Source: an uncultured Dysgonomonas sp. | GTDB taxonomy: Bacteria; Bacteroidota; Bacteroidia; Bacteroidales; Dysgonomonadaceae | NCBI GenBank assembly: GCA_937875275.1 | Contig: CALNCC010000110.1 | Location: 1 to 12,637 of the forward strand | DNA length: 12,637 nt | Direction: 5' to 3' | In this document: positions 1 through 6,798 of the stretch, piece after piece | How the letters are laid out: each line of letters begins with the position of its first letter | Numbering within the stretch: the stretch's first letter is position 1 | Position numbers and translations under genes: made by a program | The notes under the pieces: generated by a model | The model's database searches: none | The model's input: the letters and a program-made list of their open reading frames with translations, nothing else | What the model was told of the DNA's origin: nothing

Positions 1-2530
1 GATTCGCAAAACACATCTCAAGCATTGTTGTGATCATACCTCCGGCAGAAATGTCATGCCCGGCAAGAACAAGACCTCTGTTGATTAGCTCTTGTACTGC
101 GCCAAATGCATTTTTGAAGTACTCGCTATCCGTAACTGTCGGAGTTTCTTCTCCCACTTTGCCCAATGTTTGAGCAAATGCCGACCCTCCAAGTTTGAAC
201 GAGTCGAAAGAGAAATCGATATAATATAGATAAGTTCCTTTTATGTATGCCAATACAGGAGAGACAATCTTACGGATATTGCTTACCTCCGCTGCCGCAG
301 AAATAATAACTGTTCCCGGCGAATATACTTTTTCCTCTCCGTATTTTTGAGTCATAGAAAGGGAATCCTTTCCTGTTGGTATATTAATCCCTAAGTTGCA
401 AGCAAAATCGGAACAAGCCTCGACAGCACTATACAGGCGAGCATCTTCCCCTTGATTGCGGCACGGCCACATCCAGTTTGCACTGAGCGAAACGCCTTGC
501 AAACCGTCTGTCAATGGAGCAAACACAATGTTTGTCAACGATTCGGCGATAGCCAACACCGAACCGGCAGCAGGATCAATCATCGCAGCTTGAGGCGCAT
601 GACCGATAGATGTTGCCATGCCCACTTTGCCTTTATAGTCGAGTGCAACGGCGCCCAAGTCGCTCAACGGAAGTTGAATCTCTCCCTGAGTCTGTTGGCG
701 TGCAACCTTACCCGATACGCAACGGTCAACCTTGTTTGTCAACCAGTCTTTACAGGCTACGGCTTCGAGTTGCAATACATCTTTTATATATGTTTCAAGA
801 TTCTCTGTATTGTATTCCGGATTGGAGTAAACCTCTTCTACTGTTGTGTCGCACATAACGGTTATAGGTGCTTTACCAAAGAAGTCTTCCAATTTCAGGT
901 CGATAGGTTTCTCTCCGTTCTCTTTCCCGAACACGAGCTTCATGTCGTTTGTCGTTTCTCCAACCACATACATTGGCGAGCGTTCACGATCAGCGATACG
1001 TTTGATTCTTTCAGTCGCCTCTTGCGGAACAAGCAAGCCCATACGTTCTTGGCTTTCGTTACCTACAATTTCTTTAGCAGAAAGGGTAGGGTCTCCCACC
1101 GGCAATTTGTCAACATTGATTACGCCACCTGTCGCTTCTACCAATTCGGACAAGCAGTTGAGATGTCCTCCTGCTCCGTGGTCGTGGATAGATACAATCG
1201 GGTTGGTGTCTGACTCGGAAAGCGAACGAATAACATTCGCCGCGCGTTTCTGCATCTCGGGATTGGCACGCTGTACGGCATTCAACTCTATTCCACTCGA
1301 ATATTGCCCTGTGTCGACAGACGAAACAGCACCACCACCCATACCGATGCGATAGTTATCTCCACCGAGTAGTACTACTTTTTCGCCCGGTTCGGGAGTT
1401 CCCTTGATGGCATCACGTTTGTTGGCAAAACCGACACCTCCGGCAAGCATAATAACTTTGTCGAAAGCAAATTTCTTCTTATTTTCTTCGTGCTCGAATG
1501 TAAGTAATGAACCGCAGATAAGCGGTTGTCCGAATTTGTTGCCAAAGTCAGATGCTCCGTTCGATGCTTTTATTAATATTTCTTCCGGCGTTTGGTACAA
1601 CCATTTGCGTTCAGCCAAATTTTGCTCCCATGCACGTCCTTTTTTGCCGCGTGGATAAGAGGTCATATACACTGCTGTTCCGGCAAGAGGCAACGAGGCA
1701 CGCCCTCCGCCGAGGCGGTCGCGAATCTCTCCTCCCGAACCGGTGGATGCACCATTGAATGGCTCAACGGTTGTTGGGAAATTATGTGTTTCAGCTTTCA
1801 GCGAAAGTACCGATTTGATAGTCTTCGTCTGATACAAACTTGGTTTGTCAGACTCTTGTGGCGCAAATTGCTCTATTTCGGGACCATCAGTGAATGCTAC
1901 GTTGTCTTTGTATGCCGACACCAATTTGTTCGGATTTACCTGCGATGTCTTTTTTATCAGTTTGAACAAAGAACTTTCTTTTTCAACTCCGTCGATTTCA
2001 AACACTCCGTTGAAAATCTTGTGGCGGCAATGTTCCGAGTTCACTTGCGAGAAACCGAAGACTTCACTGTCGGTCAGTTTTCGTCCTAAACGATTGCTGA
2101 CACTGTTCAGATACTCAATCTCATCTTCGCTCAGTGCAAGACCTTCCTGTATATTGTAGGCCGCAATGTCGTCTATCTCAATTATCGGATCAGGAGCTTT
2201 GTCGATAGTGAATATATTTTGGTTCAGACCTTCGCTGATGCGCTGCAACATGGGGTCGTGAGTGGCATCTTTTCCCGATACGGGGAAATATTCTTCGATG
2301 CGCATAATGCCCTCGATGCCCATGTTTTGGGTTATCTCAACAGCATTGGTGCTCCATGGTGTTATCATCTCGCGGCGAGGACCTACGAAAAAACCTTCAA
2401 GGTTGTCTTTTTCGAGTAGGGTTGCTCCACTAAAGGCCCACGTCAAACGTTGGACTGCTTCTTCACTAAGTTTCGATAGGGATTGAACTGCAATAATATT
2501 ATTGTCAGCGGATTGAAAGAAAGAAATCAT
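1..2530 (-). CDS. purL: Phosphoribosylformylglycinamidine synthase (large, single-chain PurL), 3' end outside window
   Basis: This enzyme converts FGAR, ATP and glutamine to FGAM in the cytoplasm, the fourth step of de novo purine synthesis. The minus strand reads 843 codons without a stop from the ATG at 2530. Visible family motifs are NSEHCRHK (164-171, with the conserved His at 167), AETHNFPT (246-253), GSGGEIRDR (264-272), IHDHGAGGH (448-456), GKDSLSM (720-726) and HDISAGGM (825-832). These cover the N-terminal PurS-like domain, the linker, and both AIR-synthase-like halves. The family is usually about 1,230-1,300 residues, so the rest of the second half and the C-terminal class I glutamine amidotransferase domain should lie left of base 1. 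The start is supported by the N-terminus, which matches Bacteroidetes PurL in style (a conserved TPWSTNAVEITQNMG block at 57-71), and by a TAnnTTTG element 41 nt upstream. It is divergent from the M16 peptidase gene. Motifs are seen directly; function follows from the family. Confidence 0.96.
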   Translation of the reverse strand, partial: MISFFQSADNNIIAVQSLSKLSEEAVQRLTWAFSGATLLEKDNLEGFFVGPRREMITPWSTNAVEITQNMGIEGIMRIEEYFPVSGKDATHDPMLQRISEGLNQNIFTIDKAPDPIIEIDDIAAYNIQEGLALSEDEIEYLNSVSNRLGRKLTDSEVFGFSQVNSEHCRHKIFNGVFEIDGVEKESSLFKLIKKTSQVNPNKLVSAYKDNVAFTDGPEIEQFAPQESDKPSLYQTKTIKSVLSLKAETHNFPTTVEPFNGASTGSGGEIRDRLGGGRASLPLAGTAVYMTSYPRGKKGRAWEQNLAERKWLYQTPEEILIKASNGASDFGNKFGQPLICGSLLTFEHEENKKKFAFDKVIMLAGGVGFANKRDAIKGTPEPGEKVVLLGGDNYRIGMGGGAVSSVDTGQYSSGIELNAVQRANPEMQKRAANVIRSLSESDTNPIVSIHDHGAGGHLNCLSELVEATGGVINVDKLPVGDPTLSAKEIVGNESQERMGLLVPQEATERIKRIADRERSPMYVVGETTNDMKLVFGKENGEKPIDLKLEDFFGKAPITVMCDTTVEEVYSNPEYNTENLETYIKDVLQLEAVACKDWLTNKVDRCVSGKVARQQTQGEIQLPLSDLGAVALDYKGKVGMATSIGHAPQAAMIDPAAGSVLAIAESLTNIVFAPLTDGLQGVSLSANWMWPCRNQGEDARLYSAVEACSDFACNLGINIPTGKDSLSMTQKYGEEKVYSPGTVIISAAAEVSNIRKIVSPVLAYIKGTYLYYIDFSFDSFKLGGSAFAQTLGKVGEETPTVTDSEYFKNAFGAVQELINRGLVLAGHDISAGGMITTMLEMCFAN

Positions 2531-2570
2531 ACTTTTATTCAAGGGTTGATTTGTATTTTTATTCCGAAGG

Positions 2571-2578
2571 CAAAGATA
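2571..2578 (-). promoter_or_regulatory. Probable purL promoter, -7 element TATCTTTG
   Basis: Read on the minus strand, this is an exact match to the Bacteroidetes -7 consensus TAnnTTTG, ending 40 nt before the purL ATG. No clear TTTG -33 box is visible at the usual 19-21 nt upstream, so the call rests on the -7 match and its position. Confidence 0.5.
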
Positions 2579-2670
2579 GTTAAAAGTTAGGAGTTTGCCT
2601 CGTTACTCCCTATATTTTACCGATGCAATATATCCCCTTGTCTATAATGCTTCCATCGGCCGCGTGATGA

Positions 2671-2685
2671 TTCAGTATGACTGAA
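2671..2685. repeat. Short inverted repeat in the purL / M16 divergent region
   Basis: TTCAGT and ACTGAA are perfect 6-bp arms around a 3-nt centre (atg). The element lies in the 232-nt divergent intergenic region, about 90 nt from each start, where an operator could sit. Repeats this short occur by chance, so no regulator is proposed. Confidence 0.3.
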
Positions 2686-2718
2686 ATACATACGTCGTTT
2701 TGTAGCCATCTTCAGCAA

Positions 2719-2734
2719 TTATTTTGTACTTTTA
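2719..2734 (+). promoter_or_regulatory. Candidate promoter of the M16 peptidase gene
   Basis: Two overlapping near-matches to TAnnTTTG lie here: TTATTTTG (2719-2726) and TACTTTTA (2727-2734). Each differs from the consensus at one defined base. A TTTTG that could act as the -33 box ends at 2702, but its spacing to either element (16 or 24 nt) is not ideal. If real, transcription would start close to the ATG at 2763. Confidence 0.35.
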
Positions 2735-2762
2735 TCGAGAAAAATCCAAAAATCATATAACG

Positions 2763-5588
2763 ATGAAATTAATAACCCGTTTTTACGCTCTCTTCATATT
2801 ATTTTTGTGCGTATCACTGTGTGTTCCTGCTCAAGAGATTAAACCTCTCCCCAAAGATCCTGCCGTAAGGCATGGGGTTCTCGACAATGGGCTTACCTAT
2901 TATATCAGGGCAAACAAGTACCCGGAGAATCAGGCTGATTTCTACATTGCGCAGAAAGTGGGATCGATGCAAGAAGAAGACTCGCAGATGGGGCTTGCCC
3001 ACTTCCTCGAACATATGGCTTTTAACGGCACGAAACATTTTCCCGGACGAAAAACGATGATGGACTATTTGGAGAAGAACGGAGCGAAATTCGGAGCGAA
3101 TGTAAATGCTTACACTTCGTTCGATGAGACGGTTTATAATCTGACAAATATACCACTTACCCGTACAGGAATTTTAGACTCATGCTTACTCATCCTTCAC
3201 GATTGGTCGGGGTTCTTGACTCTCGATGATAAGGAAATAGACCAAGAACGAGGTATAATTAAAGAAGAGTGGCGAACAAGAAATAATGCGCAATCGCGCA
3301 CATGGGATAAACTGTTGCCTATCATGTTCGAGGGAAGTAAATATGCTAACCGTATGCCTATTGGCACGATGGAGGTGGTTGAAAATTTCGCGTACGATGA
3401 ATTGAGAAATTATTATCACAAATGGTATCGTCCCGATTTGCAGGGAATCGTTATTGTTGGAGACTTTGATGCTGATAAGGTAGAGAAAAAAGTGAAGACA
3501 CTGTTTTCGGATATACCTAAGGCTCAAAATCCGGCAGAACGCATCTATCATCCCGTACCGGATAATAAAGAACCGATAATTGCTATTGCCTCCGATCCGG
3601 AAGCGACATCGACACGAGTTACGATATATAGCAAGCATGACGTCGTTCCATCCGAAATAAAAAACTCGATGAACGGAATGTTGCTTTCTATTCTTGAGAA
3701 TTTTGCATCGGGGTTGTTGTCGGCACGATTCGAAGAAATATCTCAAAAGAGCAACTCGCCATTCCTTGCTGCCGGAGCTTACGATGAGGACTATATGGTG
3801 TCTAAGACCAAGAGCGCATGGACTGTTGCCGCAATCTGCAAGGAAGATAGCATCATGCCGGCCTTTGCTGCCATACTGAGAGAGGATCAGCGTGCACTGA
3901 AATACGGTTTCCTCGAATCGGAAGTGGACAGGATGAAAGAGAATCTATTGCAAGGATACGAGAATGCGTATAACAATCGCAACAAAGAGCGTAACGATAG
4001 ATATGCGTCAGAGTACGTACGTTGTTTTATCGACGACGAGCCTTTTCCCGGCATCGAGACCGAATTTGAGATGGTGAAGCAACTCATGGAATATGTGTCG
4101 GCAGATATGGTATCTCAATATTTAGAAACGGTGGACTCGAACGAGAATATGGTAATTACGATCAATGGACCCGAAAAAGAAGGGTTGACATATCCGTCTA
4201 AAGACGAAATATTGTCGCTGATGGAGCGAATAAAGAAGGAAGAACTTATCGCATATAGCGAAAATGTGTCGGACGAACCTCTCATTTCTGATCTCCCCGC
4301 ACCGGGTAAGATCGTGAAGCGAGAAACTTCAGATTCCTTAGCGACAGCTGTATGGACTTTGTCGAACGGAGTGAAGGTTATACTTAAGAATACCGATTTC
4401 AAAGACGATCAGATATTGATCAATTCAGTGTCTTACGGGGGAACATCCCTATTTGAAGATGCTGATGTGTGGAACATGCAGCTCATATCGCTCATCCCAT
4501 CGTGGGGCGGGCTTGGCAATTTCAATGCCACCGATCTGCAAAAGAAACTTGCCGGAAAATCGGCGTCAGCCTCTCCTTACGTGTCGGAAACGACTCAAGG
4601 TATCAGCGCATCATCTAACAAGAAAGACTTAGAAATAGCTATGCAGCTTATCTATCTGACAAGCACCTCACCACATAAGGATGCAGATGCTTTCAATGCC
4701 TTTATGAGTAGATTGGGGACAAATCTGAAAAATGCAAGATTGCAGCCAAATACAATTTTTAGCGATTCTATATCCAAAACATTATACGGTAATAATCCCC
4801 GTATGCAACGGATGAAGGAAGACGATTTATCGAAAATAGACTACGACCGCATATTGGAGATGTATAAAGAATGCTTCACGCAAACGGCTCCTCCTACATT
4901 TACCTTTGTCGGGAATATCGATGAAGAAGTATTAGCCGCCTTAGTTGAGCAATATTTGGCAATTCTTCCGGTGGGTAGCCCCGACAGAAAATACGTAGAA
5001 CGAGACAATAATATAAAAGCCGGAAATATAATAAATCACTTCGATCAGAAAATGGAAACTCCTAAGGTTTCGGTTCTCGATATATATTCCGGAGTCCTGC
5101 CTCGCAACGAAAAGAATATTATTACGGCAGGCATACTAAATCAGATTCTCGACTTGGTATATACGCGTACCATACGTGAGGAAGAGGGCGGAACATACGG
5201 CGTTGGGTCGAGTGTCGGCATTGCGAGAATACCAGAGGGACGCACTACCCTTTCCATCAACTTCAACACCGACACCGAGAAAGTTGCCGAGTTGAACAAG
5301 ATCGCCGCACGTGAATTGGTAAATATTGCTGAGAACGGACCGACGGAAGAAGACTTTGGCAAGACAATAGAATATCTTGTGAAGAATCATAAAGACAGAA
5401 TAAAAACAAACGGCTATTGGCTCTCTGTTTTGAGTGCGAAATATTTCTATGATGAAGACAATTATACAACATATATAGATGCGCTTACAAGCATCACGCC
5501 CGATGATGTGAAGAATTTGACGAAAGAGCTTTTGTCGCAAAAGAACTATATAGAAGTGATAATGTCGCCCATAGAAGATAAAGAATAA
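2763..5588 (+). CDS. Secreted M16 family zinc metallopeptidase (PqqL-like, two-domain)
   Basis: This is a 941-residue exported peptidase of the insulinase/pitrilysin (M16) family, probably acting on peptides in the periplasm. Residues 1-23 form a signal peptide (basic start, hydrophobic core, then VPAQ). The first M16 domain holds the inverted zinc motif HFLEH at 80-84 (ligands H80 and H84, catalytic E83) and the downstream ERGIIKEE block at 162-169, where E169 aligns with the third zinc ligand. The second half, from about 535, repeats the fold (WTLSNGVKVIL) without a zinc motif and carries the conserved R...Y pair in REEEGGTY (R805, Y812), as expected of the non-catalytic domain that closes over substrate. 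Length fits the family. An ATG 39 nt upstream (2724) is in frame but would put a charged 13-residue extension before the signal peptide, so 2763 is preferred. It is followed after 3 nt by the histidine-phosphatase gene. The substrate cannot be told from the sequence. Confidence 0.92.
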   Translation: MKLITRFYALFILFLCVSLCVPAQEIKPLPKDPAVRHGVLDNGLTYYIRANKYPENQADFYIAQKVGSMQEEDSQMGLAHFLEHMAFNGTKHFPGRKTMMDYLEKNGAKFGANVNAYTSFDETVYNLTNIPLTRTGILDSCLLILHDWSGFLTLDDKEIDQERGIIKEEWRTRNNAQSRTWDKLLPIMFEGSKYANRMPIGTMEVVENFAYDELRNYYHKWYRPDLQGIVIVGDFDADKVEKKVKTLFSDIPKAQNPAERIYHPVPDNKEPIIAIASDPEATSTRVTIYSKHDVVPSEIKNSMNGMLLSILENFASGLLSARFEEISQKSNSPFLAAGAYDEDYMVSKTKSAWTVAAICKEDSIMPAFAAILREDQRALKYGFLESEVDRMKENLLQGYENAYNNRNKERNDRYASEYVRCFIDDEPFPGIETEFEMVKQLMEYVSADMVSQYLETVDSNENMVITINGPEKEGLTYPSKDEILSLMERIKKEELIAYSENVSDEPLISDLPAPGKIVKRETSDSLATAVWTLSNGVKVILKNTDFKDDQILINSVSYGGTSLFEDADVWNMQLISLIPSWGGLGNFNATDLQKKLAGKSASASPYVSETTQGISASSNKKDLEIAMQLIYLTSTSPHKDADAFNAFMSRLGTNLKNARLQPNTIFSDSISKTLYGNNPRMQRMKEDDLSKIDYDRILEMYKECFTQTAPPTFTFVGNIDEEVLAALVEQYLAILPVGSPDRKYVERDNNIKAGNIINHFDQKMETPKVSVLDIYSGVLPRNEKNIITAGILNQILDLVYTRTIREEEGGTYGVGSSVGIARIPEGRTTLSINFNTDTEKVAELNKIAARELVNIAENGPTEEDFGKTIEYLVKNHKDRIKTNGYWLSVLSAKYFYDEDNYTTYIDALTSITPDDVKNLTKELLSQKNYIEVIMSPIEDKE

Positions 5589-5591
5589 AAA

Positions 5592-6299
5592 ATGAGTAAA
5601 ATAACGTTTTATGTAGCCAGACATGGCAAAACAATGATGAATACCCTCGACAGGGTACAAGGGTGGTGCGACTCGCCACTGACAAACGAAGGAATAACGG
5701 TAGCCCAATATTTGGGTTACGGAATGGATGACGTTTATTTTCGCTCGGCATATTGCAGCGACCTGCGTCGTACACGACAAACAGCACAAATTGTATTAGA
5801 CGCCAAAGGTCAAGGAGACTTACCTATAACAGAAATTAGCGGATTCAGAGAAGTTTGTTTCGGCAAATTCGAGGCGGATTTTAATATGACGATGTGGGGT
5901 GAAGCAGGCAAGAGATTCGGGTATAATACTTTAGACGAAATGTCGCAGGCATTTGCCGAGAAGAAGGTTGACTTTCGTGCCATTCTCGCTGCGATAAAGG
6001 AAATGGACACCTTAGACATGGCTGAATCGTATGAAGAGGCGGAAACCCGCAGCCAAGAAGCTCTCAGAGAAATCGCAGTAAAGGAGTCAGCCGTAGGGGG
6101 AGGAAACATCCTTATCATTGCACATGGGATGAGTATTCTGACAATGTTGAGCTCGCTGGGTGGACGCTATCTGCTGCATGGAACATTGGAGAATGCGGCG
6201 GTGTGCAAGGTCGTTTATGAAAACGGGCAGTTTACTGTCGAGTCGATGGGTGATTTGACGTATGTGGAGAAAGGAAAGAAGCGAGACATCCGCAATTGA
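5592..6299 (+). CDS. Histidine phosphatase family protein (phosphoglycerate mutase-like)
   Basis: This 235-residue cytoplasmic protein belongs to the histidine phosphatase superfamily (branch 1), which moves or removes phosphate through a phospho-histidine. The N-terminus carries the signature ARHGKT (R10, H11 and G12, with H11 the nucleophile). SDLRRTRQTA (56-65) supplies the second phosphate-pocket arginine, probably R60. FREVCFGKFE (85-94) places the general acid at about E87. AHGMS (177-181) supplies the second catalytic histidine, H178. No signal peptide or membrane segment is seen. The ATG lies 3 nt after the stop of the M16 gene, so the two are very likely one transcript. The family includes mutases, sugar phosphatases and nucleotide-cofactor phosphatases, and nothing here fixes the substrate; it is not a close match to classical GpmA. 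No intrinsic terminator follows the stop. Confidence 0.88.
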   Translation: MSKITFYVARHGKTMMNTLDRVQGWCDSPLTNEGITVAQYLGYGMDDVYFRSAYCSDLRRTRQTAQIVLDAKGQGDLPITEISGFREVCFGKFEADFNMTMWGEAGKRFGYNTLDEMSQAFAEKKVDFRAILAAIKEMDTLDMAESYEEAETRSQEALREIAVKESAVGGGNILIIAHGMSILTMLSSLGGRYLLHGTLENAAVCKVVYENGQFTVESMGDLTYVEKGKKRDIRN

Positions 6300-6321
6300 A
6301 CATCCCGCTTCTAACCAAATA

Positions 6322-6437
6322 GTGTAGTTTTGTGTAAAAAAAATCAATCTCTTGCCTTGTTTGCTGTAATACAGCTAACCGTTAGCATGATTGCATAAAT
6401 TGTGTAAAAGGTAAGCATTAAAAATGTCATAACAATC
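6322..6437. repeat. Tandem repeat, copy 1 (116 bp)
   Basis: This is the first of two directly adjacent copies. By hand alignment they share about 96 of 116 positions (roughly 83%), with one 1-nt gap. The conserved blocks are 6322-6350, 6376-6394 and 6396-6408. Differences cluster in 6351-6375 and 6413-6421. The copy contains TAGTTTTG (6325-6332, a -7-like match), TTGTGTAAA twice (6330 and 6400) and a hairpin GCTGT-aat-ACAGC (6363-6375). Confidence 0.85.
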
Positions 6438-6552
6438 GTGTAGTTTTGTGTAAAAAAAATCAATCTTTTGCTCTGGTTGTTGTCGCACAATTAACCGTTA
6501 GCATGATTGCGTAAATTGTGTAAAGGTAAGCCCTGTGATTGTCATAATTATC
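6438..6552. repeat. Tandem repeat, copy 2 (115 bp)
   Basis: The second copy begins directly where copy 1 ends. It keeps TAGTTTTG (6441-6448) and both TTGTGTAAA words (6446 and 6516). Its hairpin region reads GTTGT-cgc-ACAAT (6479-6491): one C-G pair of copy 1 has become T-A, one G-C pair has become G-T, and all three loop bases differ. It ends about 245 nt before the beta-galactosidase start. Confidence 0.85.
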
Positions 6553-6596
6553 TTTTATTCTCGATAACTGAACAAAACGTCATCTGTTCGACACTA

Positions 6597-6604
6597 CAAA
6601 TATA
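6597..6604 (-). promoter_or_regulatory. Minus-strand -7-like element TATATTTG
   Basis: Read on the minus strand, this is an exact TAnnTTTG match that would direct transcription leftward into the tandem repeat, where no minus-strand gene exists. A TTG at 6627-6629 could be a -33 box, with a spacer (22 nt) slightly longer than usual. It may be chance in AT-rich DNA. Confidence 0.25.
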
Positions 6605-6606
6605 GG

Positions 6607-6622
6607 TGTGTTCGCAAACACA
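6607..6622. repeat. Perfect 6-bp hairpin upstream of beta-galactosidase gene
   Basis: TGTGTT and AACACA pair perfectly around the 4-nt loop CGCA. A looser CTAC (6594-6597) / GTAG (6623-6626) pair could extend it. It lies about 130 nt upstream of the likely transcription start of the downstream gene, so an operator or upstream binding site is possible. It is not GC-rich and is not directly followed by a T-run, so it is not called a terminator. Confidence 0.35.
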
Positions 6623-6753
6623 GTAGCAATTTGTTATTTTTTTTTCAGTCTCCTTAATGCTTTATATGTACTTTTTTGTGAATTTATATGTTTTTTAAAT
6701 AAAAAATCGGCTTTATTCTCTCATCTCGCATGTATTACTATCGTGAGAATCGC

Positions 6754-6761
6754 TATATTTG
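6754..6761 (+). promoter_or_regulatory. Probable beta-galactosidase promoter, -7 element TATATTTG
   Basis: This is an exact TAnnTTTG match ending 37 nt before the ATG at 6799, which implies a short leader of about 30 nt. No good -33 TTTG is seen. Directly upstream, ATTCTC (6715-6720) and GAGAAT (6745-6750) form an inverted repeat whose right arm ends 3 nt before the -7 element, a plausible regulator-binding arrangement. Confidence 0.5.
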
Positions 6762-6798
6762 AAGTTCCTTTTTTTAAACAACCAATTAATAAAAAAAC

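Larger units (their letters stand above)
6300..6798. other. 499-nt intergenic region with tandem repeat and lacZ-side promoter
   Basis: No convincing gene lies here. The region holds, in order, a two-copy tandem repeat (6322-6552), a minus-strand TATATTTG (6597-6604), a perfect short hairpin (6607-6622), a T-rich stretch (about 6636-6700) and a -7 promoter element (6754-6761). A 65-codon open frame across 6608-6805 has low-complexity content and ends inside the next gene, so it is not counted. Confidence 0.6.

Noticed and set aside
452..2486. Series of plus-strand open frames of 66-253 codons
   Set aside because: All lie antisense to the purL reading frame, whose conserved motifs run unbroken through the same bases.
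6374..6386. Palindrome GCTAAC-c-GTTAGC in repeat copy 1
   Set aside because: Copy 2 breaks it (two arm bases changed without matching changes), so it is not the conserved structure; the overlapping GCTGT/ACAGC hairpin is.
6325..6448. TAGTTTTG in each tandem repeat copy (6325-6332, 6441-6448) as promoters
   Set aside because: Both match TAnnTTTG but neither has a -33 box at suitable spacing and no gene start lies nearby; kept only as part of the repeat description.
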